Shown here: piece by piece, positions 16,083-26,085 of the stretch | Position numbering within the stretch: the first letter of the stretch is position 1 | How the letters are laid out: each line of letters begins with the position of its first letter | From: Mycobacterium sp. DL592 | GTDB lineage: Bacteria > Actinomycetota > Actinomycetes > Mycobacteriales > Mycobacteriaceae | Length of the DNA: 64,000 bases | NCBI RefSeq assembly: GCF_011694515.1 | Contig: NZ_CP050192.1 | Coordinates: 4,658,527-4,722,526 of the forward strand | Direction: 5' to 3' | Translations under genes and position numbers: made by a program | The notes under the pieces: model-generated | Databases searched by the model: none | What the model saw: the letters and a program-made list of their open reading frames with translations, nothing else | Told to the model about the DNA's origin: nothing

Positions 16083-16886
16083 ATGCCAGACCCCGCGTCC
16101 GCATACCTGGTGCTCGCGTCGCAGCGCAGCGGCAGCACATTGTTGGTCGAGTCGCTGCGCGCCACCGGCGTGGCCGGTGAGCCGGCTGAGTTCTTCCAGT
16201 ACCTGCCGACCACCAGCATGTCGCCGCAGCCGAGGGAGTGGTTCGCCGACGTCGAGGACGACTCGATCCTGCGGCTGCTCGACCCTCTGATCGAGGGCAA
16301 ACCGGACCTGGCGCCGGCCGAGATCTGGCGTGACTACATCCGCACCGTCGGCCGCACCCCCAATGGCATCTGGGGCGGCAAGCTGATGTGGAACCAGACG
16401 CCCCTTCTGCTCAGCCGCGCCAAGGATCTCCCTAACCGCTCCGGGTCGGGGCTGCTGTCGGCCATCCGTGACGTGGTGGGCAGCGATCCGGTGCTGATCC
16501 ACGTCTACCGTCCCGACGTCATCTCGCAGGCCGTGTCGTTCTGGCGGGCCGTGCAGACCAGGGTCTGGCGCGGTCGCCCGGACCCGGTGCGAGACGCCAG
16601 GGCCGAATATCACGCCGGCGCGATCGCGCACGTGGTGAAGATGCTGCGCGCCCAGGAGGAGGGGTGGCGCAGCTGGTTCATCGAGGAGGACGTCCACCCG
16701 ATCGACGTCCCCTACCCGGTGTTATGGCGCAACCTGACCCAGGTCGTGGCGGAGATTCTCGAGGCGCTGGGCCAGGATCCGCGGCTGGCTCCGCCCCCGG
16801 TGCTGGAACGCCAAGCCGACCAACGCTCCGACGAATGGGTGGACCGCTACCGCAGCGACGCAGAACGCGACGGCCTGCCGACGTGA
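16083..16886 (+). CDS. stf0: Trehalose 2-sulfotransferase Stf0
   Basis: A 267-aa protein that I recognise as Stf0 (Rv0295c in M. tuberculosis). It transfers sulfate from PAPS to the 2-position of trehalose, the first committed step toward sulfated trehalose lipids. The PAPS-binding loop is [10 protein letters not shown] (residues 12-21), followed by [18 protein letters not shown] and GGKLMWNQ typical of the family. [19 protein letters not shown] near residue 165 is also conserved. Length is full. It overlaps cysD by 4 nt (GTGA), so sulfate donor synthesis is translationally coupled. Most mycobacteria with stf0 lack the acyltransferases for full sulfolipid-1, so the end product here is uncertain. 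Confidence 0.93.
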   Translation: MPDPASAYLVLASQRSGSTLLVESLRATGVAGEPAEFFQYLPTTSMSPQPREWFADVEDDSILRLLDPLIEGKPDLAPAEIWRDYIRTVGRTPNGIWGGKLMWNQTPLLLSRAKDLPNRSGSGLLSAIRDVVGSDPVLIHVYRPDVISQAVSFWRAVQTRVWRGRPDPVRDARAEYHAGAIAHVVKMLRAQEEGWRSWFIEEDVHPIDVPYPVLWRNLTQVVAEILEALGQDPRLAPPPVLERQADQRSDEWVDRYRSDAERDGLPT

Positions 16887-17809
16887 CATCACCGAATCCA
16901 CCCGTCGACACCACCCACGTCGACGAACTGCGGCTACTCGAATCCGAGTCGGTCCACATCATCCGCGAGGTGGTCGCCGAACTCGAACGGCCCGTGCTGC
17001 TGTTCTCGGCGGGGAAGGACTCGATCGTCCTGCTGCGGCTCGCCGAGAAGGCTTTTCGTCCCTCACCGCTGCCGTTCCCGGTGTTGCACGTCGACACCGG
17101 GCACAACTTCGACGAGGTCATCGAGTTCCGCGACCGCAGAGTCGCCGACCAGGGACACAAACTGATCGTCGCCTCGGTGCAGGAATCGATCGACACCGGC
17201 CGGGTCGCTGATCCGGGCCCGGGCGCATCGCGTAACCGTCTGCAGACCCGCACCCTGCTCGACGCGCTGGAGGCCGGCGGGTTCGATGCCGCATTCGGCG
17301 GTGCGCGGCGCGACGAGGAACGCGCGCGCGCCAAGGAGCGGATCCTCAGCTTTCGCGACGAGTTCGGTCAGTGGGACCCCCGGGCGCAACGGCCCGAGCC
17401 GTGGTCGCTGTACAACGGGCGGATCCGGCGGGGTGAACAGGTTCGGGTATTCCCGCTGAGCAACTGGACCGAGCTGGACATCTGGCGCTACATCGCTCTG
17501 GAGAACCTCGAGTTGCCGTCCATCTACTTCGCCCACGAACGCGAGGTTTTCGAGCGCGACGGGATTCTGCTGGCGGTCTCGGAGTACGCCCGCCCCGAGG
17601 GTTCCGAGCAGTCGGCGGTCGAATGGGTTCGGTACCGCACCGTCGGTGATCTCACCATCACCGGCGCGGTCCGCTCCACCGCCACCGGCATCGACGGCGT
17701 CATCGGCGAGATCTCCGCTGCGACGGTATCCGAACGCGGCGAGACCCGCGCGGATGACCGCACCTCGGCGGCAGCCATGGAAGACCGCAAACGCGAAGGC
17801 TACTTCTGA
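16883..17809 (+). CDS. cysD: Sulfate adenylyltransferase subunit 2 CysD
   Basis: A 308-aa catalytic subunit of ATP sulfurylase, which with CysN makes adenosine 5'-phosphosulfate from ATP and sulfate. The PP-loop is [15 protein letters not shown] (about residues 37-51). Also present are [16 protein letters not shown] and the conserved [15 protein letters not shown] (about 136-150). GTG 16883 overlaps the stf0 stop, and the 3' end overlaps cysNC by 1 nt (TGATG). It sits between the sulfotransferase that uses PAPS and the CysNC that completes PAPS, a compact supply chain. It may be a second copy beside a housekeeping cysD elsewhere, which this window cannot show. Confidence 0.93.
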   Translation: MTSPNPPVDTTHVDELRLLESESVHIIREVVAELERPVLLFSAGKDSIVLLRLAEKAFRPSPLPFPVLHVDTGHNFDEVIEFRDRRVADQGHKLIVASVQESIDTGRVADPGPGASRNRLQTRTLLDALEAGGFDAAFGGARRDEERARAKERILSFRDEFGQWDPRAQRPEPWSLYNGRIRRGEQVRVFPLSNWTELDIWRYIALENLELPSIYFAHEREVFERDGILLAVSEYARPEGSEQSAVEWVRYRTVGDLTITGAVRSTATGIDGVIGEISAATVSERGETRADDRTSAAAMEDRKREGYF

Positions 17810-19689
17810 TGTCCATCACCGTGACACGGCAGCTGTTACGCATCGCCACCGCCGGATCCGTCGACGACGGTAAGAGCACGCTGATCGGCCGGCTGCTTCA
17901 CGACACCGACAGTCTGCCGCTCGATCACCTGGAAGCGGTGACCGACGACGAGGGCGTGGCCGACTTGGCCGCCCTCTCCGACGGCTTGCGCGCCGAACGC
18001 GAACAAGGCATCACCATCGACGTCGCGTACCGGTTCTTCTCCACGGATACCCGCAGCTACATACTCGCCGACACCCCCGGACACGAACGCTACACACGCA
18101 ACATGTTCACCGGGGCCTCCAACGCCCACGTGGCAATCCTTCTGGTCGACGCCCGCGCGGGAGTGTTGCGTCAGACTCGCAGACACGCGCGGATCGCCAA
18201 ACTCGTTGGGATCAAGCACTTCGTGGCAACGGTGAACAAGATCGACCTCGTCGAGTTCGACCAGGAGCGCTTCGCCGAAGTGGAGCGGGAACTGCGTCAG
18301 CTGTCGGCGCGGCTGGGTGGTCTGGGCCTGACCGTCATCCCGATTGCGGCCAAGCATGGCGACAACGTCGTCCATCCTTCGCAGCGCACACCGTGGTACG
18401 CCGGGCCGACGTTGCTGGAGTACCTCGAACATCTGGAACTCGCGGCGCCGTCGCCGGAGTCGGAGCGGCTGCGCCTGCCCATCCAGTGGGTGTCCCGCCC
18501 GACTGCGGATCAGCGTCGTCGTTACACCGGACGGCTTTCTGCCGGAACCCTCAGCGTGGGGGACGCTGTTGTCTCGCTGCCTGCCGGCACCCGCTCGGTG
18601 GTGACGGCACTCGACGCGCTCGACGACGCCCGCACGACTGCCGTTGCGCCACTCTCGGTTTCGGTCGAGCTCGCCGACGACATCGACATCGGTCGCGGTG
18701 ACGTTCTGGTCAGCGGACTCGACAACGCACACCTACCGGTGCTCGCACGTGAACTCGACGCGACCGTGTGCTGGTTCACCGACACGCCGCTGCGCGCGGG
18801 CGACCGGTTGGCGCTCAAGCAGGGAACCCGCACGGTCCGCGCCACTGTCCAGGCACTGCACAGCCGCCTCGATCCGGAGACGCTCGACGAACTCGACGGG
18901 CCGGTGGAGCTGGCCATCAACGACATCGGCTCGATAACGCTTCGAACCAGCTCGGTCGTCGTGGCTGATACCTACCTGGACAACCGTGACAACGGGGCCT
19001 TCATCCTCATCGACGAGCACTCGAACGACACCGTTGGTGCGGGAACGATCCTGGAGCCGCGCGAGGTCAAGCCCGGCGAGCAGACCCGCAACGACATCAA
19101 GTGGCACCCGTCCTCCCTGGACCGCGACCACCGTTGGTCCGCAACACAACAGCGCGGCGCCACAATCTGGTTCACCGGGCTCCCCGCCTCCGGAAAATCC
19201 ACCCTGGCGGTCGCGGTAGAGCGTGCGCTGGTGGAGTCCGGCCAGGTGGCCTATCTCCTCGACGGCGACAACATCCGTCACGGCTTATCTGATGACCTGG
19301 GCTTCTCGGCCGGTGACCGCGCGGAGAACATCCGCCGAGTCGGCCACCTGACGCGGCTGTTCGCCGACGCCGGCGTCGTGGCGCTGGCCTCACTGGTGTC
19401 GCCGCTGAAATCGGACCGAGAGATCGCCCGCGCGCTGAACAAGGCAGCCAAACTGCCGTTCATCGAAGTATGGGTAGCGACCCCACTGGCCGAATGCGAG
19501 AAGCGGGACCCGAAGGGCCTATACAAGCGTGCCCGCTCCGGTGAGCTCAAAGGTCTCACCGGTCTGGGTGCGCCCTACGAGCCACCCGAGGACGCCGACC
19601 TGGTCGTGGATACCACCGGAGCCGACATCGACGAGCTGGTGGGGCGCGTGCTCGAAGTACTCGATCGCAAGCGTCAGCTCCCGACCTGA
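17809..19689 (+). CDS. cysNC: Bifunctional sulfate adenylyltransferase subunit 1 / APS kinase CysNC
   Basis: A 626-aa fusion. The N-terminal CysN GTPase (residues 1-430) has G1 GSVDDGKST (17-25), G3 DTPGHE, and G4 NKID, and drives ATP sulfurylase. The C-terminal CysC domain (about 440-626) has the P-loop GLPASGKST (about 461) and DGDNIRHGL, and phosphorylates APS to PAPS. The length matches mycobacterial CysNC. It begins by 1-nt overlap with cysD. Together the pair feeds PAPS to Stf0 and to general sulfur assimilation. Confidence 0.93.
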   Translation: MSITVTRQLLRIATAGSVDDGKSTLIGRLLHDTDSLPLDHLEAVTDDEGVADLAALSDGLRAEREQGITIDVAYRFFSTDTRSYILADTPGHERYTRNMFTGASNAHVAILLVDARAGVLRQTRRHARIAKLVGIKHFVATVNKIDLVEFDQERFAEVERELRQLSARLGGLGLTVIPIAAKHGDNVVHPSQRTPWYAGPTLLEYLEHLELAAPSPESERLRLPIQWVSRPTADQRRRYTGRLSAGTLSVGDAVVSLPAGTRSVVTALDALDDARTTAVAPLSVSVELADDIDIGRGDVLVSGLDNAHLPVLARELDATVCWFTDTPLRAGDRLALKQGTRTVRATVQALHSRLDPETLDELDGPVELAINDIGSITLRTSSVVVADTYLDNRDNGAFILIDEHSNDTVGAGTILEPREVKPGEQTRNDIKWHPSSLDRDHRWSATQQRGATIWFTGLPASGKSTLAVAVERALVESGQVAYLLDGDNIRHGLSDDLGFSAGDRAENIRRVGHLTRLFADAGVVALASLVSPLKSDREIARALNKAAKLPFIEVWVATPLAECEKRDPKGLYKRARSGELKGLTGLGAPYEPPEDADLVVDTTGADIDELVGRVLEVLDRKRQLPT

Positions 19690-19737
19690 GCCGGTTACTC
19701 ACAGCGACTTCCCAGTCAGGTACGGCACCGTAGTGCG

Positions 19738-21513
19738 GTGACTTTGCGTTGGCCACGCTTCGCGCTGCTGGGCCTGCTGGCCGCGACTGCCGCGCTCTAC
19801 CTGTGGAACCTGCCGATCAACGGTTACGGCAACACCTTCTACGCAGCGGCCGCACAGTCCGGCGCCACGAGCTGGAAGGCGTGGTTCTTCGGGTCGCTGG
19901 ATCCCAACAACTTCATCACCGTCGACAAACCGCCGGCCTCACTGTGGGTCACCGGGCTCTCGGTCCGGCTGTTCGGGATGAACAGCTGGGCCGTGTTGGT
20001 TCCCCAAGCGTTGATGGGGGTAGCCGCCGTCGCCGTGCTGTACGCGACCGTGCGCCGCACCCTCGATGACCCGACCCGGGGCGCGATTGCCGGCTTGATC
20101 GCCGGGGCCGTCCTGGCCGTCACGCCAGCCGCAACCCTGATGTTCCGTTACAACAACCCCGACGCGCTCATGGTGCTGCTGATCACCGTGGCGGCGTACT
20201 TCCTGATCCGGGCGGTGCAGACAGCGTCATGGCGGTGGCTGGCGCTCGTCGGGGTGGCGTTGGGTTTCGCGTTCCTGACCAAGATGCTCGCGGCACTGCT
20301 GGTGCTGCCCGCCTTCGCGCTGGCCTACCTGCTGTTCGCCCCGACCACACCGGCACGCAGGGCACTGCACGTTGCGGGAGCCGTTGTTGCCCTTGTTGTT
20401 TCGGGCGGTTGGTGGGTTGCGGTCGTCCAGCTGTGGCCGGCCGGTTCACGGCCTTACATCGGCGGATCCACCGACAACAACGTGCTCAACCTGGCTTTGG
20501 GCTACAACGGGGTCGACCGGATCGTGGGCGGCGGCGATCGCGCCCACCCGGCGGACGCGCATCCCGGCGGCTGGGGCACCCACGCGGGGCTTGCACGGCT
20601 GTTCTCCGCGGAGATGGGTTACGAGATCTCATGGCTGCTGCCCGCCGTCATCGTGGCGATCGGCGCCGGGACGTACTTGGCCGTCCGGGGTCGGCTGACC
20701 GACATCGAGAAAGCCGCCCTGGTGATGTGGACCGCATGGTTCGTGGTCAGCGCGGCGGTGTTCAGCTATATGAGCGGCATGGTGCACCCGTACTACACCG
20801 TCGCGCTCGCGCCTGCCATCGGCGCGCTGATCGGTCTGGCCGCGGTGTGGAGCAGACCGGCCGGTGCCGTAATGGCACTGTCGGCGGCCGCGTGGAGCGT
20901 GGCGTTGTTGCACCGCGCCCAACTCGGACCGGTGTGGAGCCGCTGGGCGATCGGGATCGCCGCGGCCGCCGGGGTGATCGCATTGCTGGCCGCCCTGTGG
21001 CGATGGCCGCGCCTGACCCCGGTGGCGGCGGTGATCGCCCTGCTGGCCGCCTTGGGAGGGACCGCGATGTTCTCGGTGGCCACCGCGGCGACGCCGCATA
21101 ACGGGTCGATTCCCAACGCCGCCCACACCGCCACCGTGTGGCCCACCGTGGGGCAGCGGTTCGAGGAGACGGTGATGATCGGCGCGGGTTCGGCCCACGT
21201 CGACCCACAACTGGGCGACTTGTTGCGCGCCACCCGGACCACCTGGTCGGCGGCCACGCCGGGCTCGCAGGCGGCAGCTTCCCTGGAGGTCGCCACCGGC
21301 ACGGCGGTGATGGCGATCGGCGGGTGGAGCAACGACCCTGTCCCCACCCTTGACCAGTTCATTGCGGCGGTGCACGCCGGCAAGATCAGTTACTACATCC
21401 TCAGTGGGCGGCTGGGCAGTCACGACCCCAACGGTACCGACATCGCGCGCTGGGTGGCCAGTCACTACCCGCCCGTGAAAGTCGGGGGGACAACGGTGTT
21501 CCGGCTGTCGTGA
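19738..21513 (+). CDS. GT39-family membrane glycosyltransferase (ArnT/YkcB-like)
   Basis: A 591-aa polytopic protein with about 11-12 hydrophobic helices. The first extracytoplasmic loop contains NNFITVDKPPASLWVTG (about residues 57-73), and FRYNNPDALMVLL (about 138) is also typical of GT39 transferases using polyprenyl-phosphate sugars. The C-terminal 100 residues form an outside domain (IGGWSNDPVPTLDQF, then KISYYILSG). It probably moves a sugar onto a lipid, glycan or protein at the outer face of the membrane. GTG 19738 is the first plausible start. It lies 48 nt after cysNC and ends in a hairpin. A link to sulfated trehalose export or glycosylation is only positional. Confidence 0.8.
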   Translation: MTLRWPRFALLGLLAATAALYLWNLPINGYGNTFYAAAAQSGATSWKAWFFGSLDPNNFITVDKPPASLWVTGLSVRLFGMNSWAVLVPQALMGVAAVAVLYATVRRTLDDPTRGAIAGLIAGAVLAVTPAATLMFRYNNPDALMVLLITVAAYFLIRAVQTASWRWLALVGVALGFAFLTKMLAALLVLPAFALAYLLFAPTTPARRALHVAGAVVALVVSGGWWVAVVQLWPAGSRPYIGGSTDNNVLNLALGYNGVDRIVGGGDRAHPADAHPGGWGTHAGLARLFSAEMGYEISWLLPAVIVAIGAGTYLAVRGRLTDIEKAALVMWTAWFVVSAAVFSYMSGMVHPYYTVALAPAIGALIGLAAVWSRPAGAVMALSAAAWSVALLHRAQLGPVWSRWAIGIAAAAGVIALLAALWRWPRLTPVAAVIALLAALGGTAMFSVATAATPHNGSIPNAAHTATVWPTVGQRFEETVMIGAGSAHVDPQLGDLLRATRTTWSAATPGSQAAASLEVATGTAVMAIGGWSNDPVPTLDQFIAAVHAGKISYYILSGRLGSHDPNGTDIARWVASHYPPVKVGGTTVFRLS

Positions 21514-21542
21514 CCCGTCCGGGCCGCTAGCATCCGGACGGG
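21514..21542 (+). terminator. Hairpin after the GT39 gene
   Basis: A perfect 9-bp stem, CCCGTCCGG (21514-21522) with CCGGACGGG (21534-21542) and an 11-nt loop, starts immediately after the GT39 stop codon. There is no U-tract, as is common for mycobacterial terminators. It would end the sulfation transcript before the hydrolase gene. Confidence 0.55.
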
Positions 21543-21585
21543 GGCTGACAGCACTGAAGATGTCCCCCGGAAAGGCGCTACGACG

Positions 21586-22803
21586 ATGACGTCGAATGTC
21601 GACTTGCCCATTCCCGTGCCGGTGCCGGATGTGCCAGGTGCCGACGCCGGACGCGGCGGACTGCCGGCCCGCTCGGACCTGACCCTGCTGCAGCGCACCG
21701 TGGTCGACACCTCCGCGATCGCCGACCTCGCTCTGCGCACCGCGATCTCGTCGCTGGTCGGCGCCACGCTGCTGCCGACGATCACCACGGGCCTTCTGCG
21801 CGGGTCGCAGGCCAAGCGTGAGCGCGACAACCTCGGGTTCTACGCCGAATTGGGCAGCCACCACGACCCTGCGCTGTCGTTTCCTGCGCCCACCGCCTCG
21901 CCGGCGGTGACCAGCCGGCCCGCCAACGCCATCGCCGAATACATCGCGCACGGCAACGTCCACAACATCTCGTTCGAGAGCAGCTTCGAACCCGTCAACC
22001 CTGCGATGCGGCCGCAGTGGAAGAAGTTGGAGCGCAACAACACCGTGTGGGCCCAGCATTGGCGCCACGGTGACGGCCCCCGGCCCACGCTGTGCGTCAT
22101 TCACGGATTCATGGGGTCGGCGTACCTGTTCAACGGACTGTTCTTCTCGCTGCCGTGGTTCTACCGCACCGGCTACGACGTTCTGCTCTACACCATGCCT
22201 TTTCATGGCCGGCGCGCCGAAAAGGGTTCCCCTTTCAGTGGTTACGGGATTTTTGCGCAGGGCATGGCGGGATTCGCCGAGACGATGGCGCAGGCGGTCC
22301 ATGACTTCCGGTCGGTGTTGGACTGGTTGGGTGACACCGGTGTCGACCGCATCGCGCTGACCGGCATGTCACTGGGCGGCTACACCTCGGCACTGATCGC
22401 CTCGGTCGATGACCGCCTGGAGGCGGTGATCCCGAACGTTCCGGTGGTCACCCCGGAATCCGCGTTCGACCAGTGGTGGCCGACCAGCAAGCTGGTGGCA
22501 CTGGGCCGCAACCTCGGCGGCATGAGCCGCGAGGAGTCGGTGGCCGCCTCGGCCTACCACTGCCCCCTGAACTACCAACCGCTGGTGGCCAAGGAGCGGC
22601 GGCTGATCATCACGGGGCTGGGCGATCGGCTGGCCCCGCCCGAGCAGGCCGAGGCACTGTGGGAACACTGGGATCGTTGTGCGCTGCATTGGTTTCCCGG
22701 TAATCACATCCTGCACGTCAGCCAGCCGGAGTACCTGCGGCGCACCAACCGGTTCCTGCGGCCACTGATGTGGGACGAGCCCGACGTTCGGGTCAGTTCT
22801 TGA
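21586..22803 (+). CDS. Alpha/beta hydrolase family protein (Rv0293c-like)
   Basis: A 405-aa protein. An N-terminal helical extension of about 150 residues precedes an alpha/beta hydrolase core. The core has [14 protein letters not shown] (oxyanion region, about 170-183), the nucleophile elbow [10 protein letters not shown] (about 261), and a likely catalytic His in [10 protein letters not shown] near residue 370. There is no signal peptide. Size and order suggest the counterpart of M. tuberculosis Rv0293c, which there lies just after eccE3. Here its 3' end instead overlaps the Rv0281-like methyltransferase by 11 nt, with ESX-3 absent from between them. Substrate unknown; an ester or lipid is likely. 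Confidence 0.75.
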   Translation: MTSNVDLPIPVPVPDVPGADAGRGGLPARSDLTLLQRTVVDTSAIADLALRTAISSLVGATLLPTITTGLLRGSQAKRERDNLGFYAELGSHHDPALSFPAPTASPAVTSRPANAIAEYIAHGNVHNISFESSFEPVNPAMRPQWKKLERNNTVWAQHWRHGDGPRPTLCVIHGFMGSAYLFNGLFFSLPWFYRTGYDVLLYTMPFHGRRAEKGSPFSGYGIFAQGMAGFAETMAQAVHDFRSVLDWLGDTGVDRIALTGMSLGGYTSALIASVDDRLEAVIPNVPVVTPESAFDQWWPTSKLVALGRNLGGMSREESVAASAYHCPLNYQPLVAKERRLIITGLGDRLAPPEQAEALWEHWDRCALHWFPGNHILHVSQPEYLRRTNRFLRPLMWDEPDVRVSS

Positions 22804-23686
22804 CGGCGCTGACCAACGTATTGGTTCGCACCATCGGGAAGGCTTCCGTGCCGGGTTCGGGGAGCGGGCGCTGCAGCTCGGCCAGCAGGTCGTACAGCGG
22901 TGTCGGTTGGGCGTTCCATCCGTGGGCGCCGAACCACTCGGCGGCCGGTGCGATCATCTCGTTGTAGATCAGGGTGAAGAAGGTGCCGTCGGTACCGGCG
23001 GCCCGCTCGGCACGTTTGGCGGCCTCGAATGCCTGATCCGGCATGGGCTCACCCTCTTCGATTGCCGCGAAGCTGCCCGGGGCGGCCAGCGCGTCGATGC
23101 CGGCGAACAGCGTGCCCTGGGTGTCCGCGGGCAGATAGATCATCAGTCCCTCGGCCAGGAACGCCGCGGGCTCCTCGGGCCGAAAGCCGTTGTCTTTGAG
23201 GGCCTGCGGCCAGTCCGTCCGAAGGTCGACTGCGATCTCGCGGCGTTCGGCTCTGGGCCGGTCGCCCCGGCGGGTCAGCACCTCCCGCTTGAAGTCGAGG
23301 ACCTTCGGCTGGTCCAGCTCGTAGATGACCGTGTGCTCCGGCCAGTCCAATCGGTAAGCGCGCGAATCCAAACCAGCGGCCAGGATCACCACCTGGCGGA
23401 CACCGGCGGCCACCGCAGCCTGAAAGTAGCTGTCGAAGAAGTGCGTCCGAGCCGCCTGGAAGTTCACGAAGTGGGTGCCGAACTCGCTGGCGAGCTTGCT
23501 GGCTGTCGTCGTCCCGTCGAGGACCTCCGACCAGTGCCCGCCGACCGCCCGGCAGAACACCTCGGCGTACTCGTCGACCACCAGCGGGTCGGGCTTCTGC
23601 GCTTCCAGCGCCCGCGCCGCAGCGACGAACAGAGCCGTCGACCCGACGCTGGTGGTGATGTCCCAGGTGTCATCGTCACTACGCAC
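22793..23686 (-). CDS. SAM-dependent methyltransferase (TIGR00027/LCM-like; Rv0281-like)
   Basis: A 297-aa protein of the large mycobacterial putative O-methyltransferase family. Typical segments are [19 protein letters not shown] (10-28), the SAM loop [15 protein letters not shown] (about 98-112), [12 protein letters not shown], and [11 protein letters not shown]. The substrate is unknown; members have been proposed to methylate small molecules. The match in length and context is to Rv0281. In M. tuberculosis that gene directly precedes the ESX-3 operon, whereas here it is convergent with the Rv0293c-like gene (11-nt overlap). Confidence 0.85.
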   Translation of the reverse strand: MRSDDDTWDITTSVGSTALFVAAARALEAQKPDPLVVDEYAEVFCRAVGGHWSEVLDGTTTASKLASEFGTHFVNFQAARTHFFDSYFQAAVAAGVRQVVILAAGLDSRAYRLDWPEHTVIYELDQPKVLDFKREVLTRRGDRPRAERREIAVDLRTDWPQALKDNGFRPEEPAAFLAEGLMIYLPADTQGTLFAGIDALAAPGSFAAIEEGEPMPDQAFEAAKRAERAAGTDGTFFTLIYNEMIAPAAEWFGAHGWNAQPTPLYDLLAELQRPLPEPGTEAFPMVRTNTLVSAVKN

Positions 23687-23719
23687 GTCCGCGAGGGTAC
23701 GCGCGGAATCTGACAGCCT

Positions 23720-24610
23720 TCAGACCAGTGGCCGCCCGGTCCGCATCCGCCAATCCAGATCGCGCAGCAGCACATTGAACGGGAACTCCCGAATGAACCG
23801 GGGCGCCAGATCGTTGCCGAACTTGATGACCCTCATCAGCCGGTCGAACCGACGCTGCTTGTCCGCATTCCAGTCGAAGTGCATCTCGTCGCGGAACTTC
23901 TGTGGCAGGAAACCGGTGGTGATCAGAAGGTTCACGCTTTCCAGGGAACGCTGGATCGGGCCCGGCAGCCGCACACCCCGGATACGCGACACCGCTATCG
24001 GATACAGGTACTCGCGCACGGCGTCGCTGATGTGGACCTGGTCCAGCGACTCCTGCCAGTACCGGTCGAACGCCTGACGGTCGGCCGGCCACATGGATTC
24101 GGGAACCTGCAATGTGGTGGCCAGCGTTCTGGCATCCCAGTAATGACGGTCGGCGGTTTCGTCATCCATCTCTCCGATGAATGTCCGATAGACGTCGACA
24201 CCGCCCTTGTAGAGGCAGGCGGCCACCCAGAGCTGAAGGTCCTTGTCGAACGCGCTGTACTGCACGGGGCTGTCGTCGGTCGAGTAAACCTGGGCGTGCG
24301 ATTTGCCCACGGCACGCCGGTACGCCTTCTTCTGCTCCTCGGTGCCGCGCCTGGCCACGACGAGATAGGTGAACGTGGTCCGGGCCCGTTTGATCGGGTG
24401 GCGGTCCGCGCGACCACTTTCGACCCGACTCTCCATCACGCCGTACCCCACGCCTGGGCGGGCGAGTTCCATGATCACGTTGGCCGCACCCGCCAACAGT
24501 GCAACGCCCATGAGGTCGTCGGAGGGGCCACGACGCCGGACTGGGCGCCGGGCAAGCGGCGGTGCGCTCACGGCACGCTCGACGTGGCTGACGGGTTCGC
24601 TGATCGTCAC
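23720..24610 (-). CDS. MpaB-type oxygenase (DUF2236; Rv0276-like)
   Basis: A 296-aa protein of the MpaB/DUF2236 family, related to rubber oxygenase Lcp and mycophenolic-acid enzyme MpaB, some of which bind heme or metal. Visible features are VIMELARPGVGYGV (about 46-59), the basic segment RADRHPIKRARTTFTYL, LWVAACLYKGGVDVY, and a C-terminal RFIREFPFNVLLRDLDWRMR. Its substrate is unknown. It is divergent from a TetR regulator across 82 bp, so it is the likely target of that regulator. The arrangement corresponds to Rv0276/Rv0275c. Confidence 0.78.
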   Translation of the reverse strand: MTISEPVSHVERAVSAPPLARRPVRRRGPSDDLMGVALLAGAANVIMELARPGVGYGVMESRVESGRADRHPIKRARTTFTYLVVARRGTEEQKKAYRRAVGKSHAQVYSTDDSPVQYSAFDKDLQLWVAACLYKGGVDVYRTFIGEMDDETADRHYWDARTLATTLQVPESMWPADRQAFDRYWQESLDQVHISDAVREYLYPIAVSRIRGVRLPGPIQRSLESVNLLITTGFLPQKFRDEMHFDWNADKQRRFDRLMRVIKFGNDLAPRFIREFPFNVLLRDLDWRMRTGRPLV

Positions 24611-24692
24611 TGCTGCCTCACCTGTCGCGTCATCTGAGAACCGATGTTTCCTGATATTGCCGGTTTCCTGTCACCGGTGTCAAGATGACGTG

Positions 24693-25313
24693 ATGACGCA
24701 GGCAAGGCCGTACGGCGGCGTGGACGCCGCCGACCGGCTGGCCCGGCGTCGGGCGAGCCTGCTATTGGCCGGGATGGAGCTGCTCGGCGGCGACACCGAC
24801 CCGGCTGAGCTGACCGTTCGGGGCATCTGCCGCCAGGCCGGGGTGGCCACCCGCTACTTCTACGAAAGCTTCGCCGACAAGGACGAGTTCGTCGCCGCCG
24901 TGTTCGACTGGGCGGTCGCCGAGTTGGCCGCGACCACCCAGGCGGCCGTGGCGGCGGCGCCGCAGGCCGAGCAGAACCACACGGGTATCGCCCACATCGT
25001 GCACAGCATCGAGCACAACCCGCGCCTGGGCCGGCTGTTGTTCAGCGCCCAGCTGTCCAACTCCACCGTGGTGCGCAAGCGCCAGGAGTTGGGCCCGCTG
25101 TTCGCGGTCTTGTCGGGCCAGCATGTGGAGACGACGCTGAACCGCCGGGCCAACGATCGGATCAAGGCGTTCGCCTACTTCGTCGTCGGCGGCGTCGGGC
25201 AGACCATCAGCGCCTGGCTGGCCGGTGACATCGGCCTGTCGGCGGCTGACCTCATCGACCAGATCACCGCGATGATCGACGAGGTCGGTCATCCGCGACT
25301 GTTCGGAGACTAG
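24693..25313 (+). CDS. TetR-family transcriptional regulator (Rv0275c-like)
   Basis: A 206-aa regulator with a helix-turn-helix at about residues 38-60 (TVRGICRQAGVATRYFYESF) and a C-terminal ligand domain. ATG 24693 is taken over a GTG at 24690. It is divergent from the MpaB-type oxygenase and convergent, with a 4-nt overlap, with the VOC protein. It probably controls the oxygenase and itself. A weak 14-bp palindrome lies at 24669-24682, just before the start. The ligand is unknown. Confidence 0.83.
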   Translation: MTQARPYGGVDAADRLARRRASLLLAGMELLGGDTDPAELTVRGICRQAGVATRYFYESFADKDEFVAAVFDWAVAELAATTQAAVAAAPQAEQNHTGIAHIVHSIEHNPRLGRLLFSAQLSNSTVVRKRQELGPLFAVLSGQHVETTLNRRANDRIKAFAYFVVGGVGQTISAWLAGDIGLSAADLIDQITAMIDEVGHPRLFGD

Positions 25314-25891
25314 GGCGCGGCGTGCATCCGCGGCCGGCGGTCGGCCGCGGTCTTCGGCACCGTCGTCGCCTCACCCTCGACGAATTCTTTGGTCCAGCAA
25401 GCGAACTCAAGCAGGATGCCGTCCGGGTCGGTGAAGTAGAACGACCGCACGTACACCCCGGGATGCACGGTGCGTGCCGCCTGCGACGGGCTGTTGTCGT
25501 GGTTGAGCACCGGCCCGACCCGCACGCCCTTGTCCTTGAGGCGCTGGCGGTACTCGTCGAAACGCTCGGTGGGCACATGAAAGGCGATGTGGTTCATCGA
25601 GCCGACCGCGGTGACGATATCGCCGACGCCGGGCAGTGCCGCCGGTGTGGTCTCCCCCGTGTGCCCGTCCGGTGCGTCGGTGAACCAGAAGAACGCCACG
25701 CAGTCACCGTGGCCGGCGTCGAAGAAGAAGTGCTGGCCCATACCGTTGGGAAGATCGAGTGATTTGATCAGCGGCATCCCGAGCACGCCGGTATAGAAAT
25801 CGACGGTGCGCTGCATATCAGCGCACACCAACGCCACGTGGTTGATCCCGCCGAGTTCGAACTCCCGGTTGGTGAAGTTGGGCCTGATCAT
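25310..25891 (-). CDS. VOC (glyoxalase/dioxygenase) superfamily protein (Rv0274-like)
   Basis: A 193-aa protein with two beta-alpha-beta-beta-beta units. The first begins GGINHVALVCADMQRTVDFY (about 14-33), giving a His ligand and FYTGVLGM. The second has MNHIAFHVP (His ligand) and FYFTDPDGILLEFACW (Glu ligand, about 155-170). The metal-ligand pattern fits extradiol dioxygenases or glyoxalase-like isomerases, but the reaction is unknown. ATG 25891 has GGGAG upstream; the frame extends to 25966 with less typical sequence. It overlaps the TetR gene by 4 nt. Confidence 0.78.
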   Translation of the reverse strand: MIRPNFTNREFELGGINHVALVCADMQRTVDFYTGVLGMPLIKSLDLPNGMGQHFFFDAGHGDCVAFFWFTDAPDGHTGETTPAALPGVGDIVTAVGSMNHIAFHVPTERFDEYRQRLKDKGVRVGPVLNHDNSPSQAARTVHPGVYVRSFYFTDPDGILLEFACWTKEFVEGEATTVPKTAADRRPRMHAAP

Positions 25892-26085
25892 GAACTGCTC
25901 CCGGTTGTGCCGCACGGTCACCTCGAAAGTAGCACCAGCCGGTGTGCTGATTGCCCAGGTCAACATGCTTTCGAACGCAACTTCTTGCCGGTAACGCGCG
26001 CGAGCGGATGTCCAAGATCAGGCGTGCACCGCGACGTTGGCGAATATCGTCTCCTCAGCGATCCACGCCCAAGGAGGCCCTCACC

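Noticed and set aside
20629..22302. Minus-strand open frame of 557 codons
   Set aside because: Antisense to the GT39 transferase and the Rv0293c-like hydrolase, whose motifs and membrane helices are clear.
24669..24682. 14-bp near-palindrome (TGTCACCGGTGTCA) before the TetR gene at 24693
   Set aside because: Six of seven pairs match, but it is short and GC-rich, so chance is likely; noted only as a weak operator candidate.
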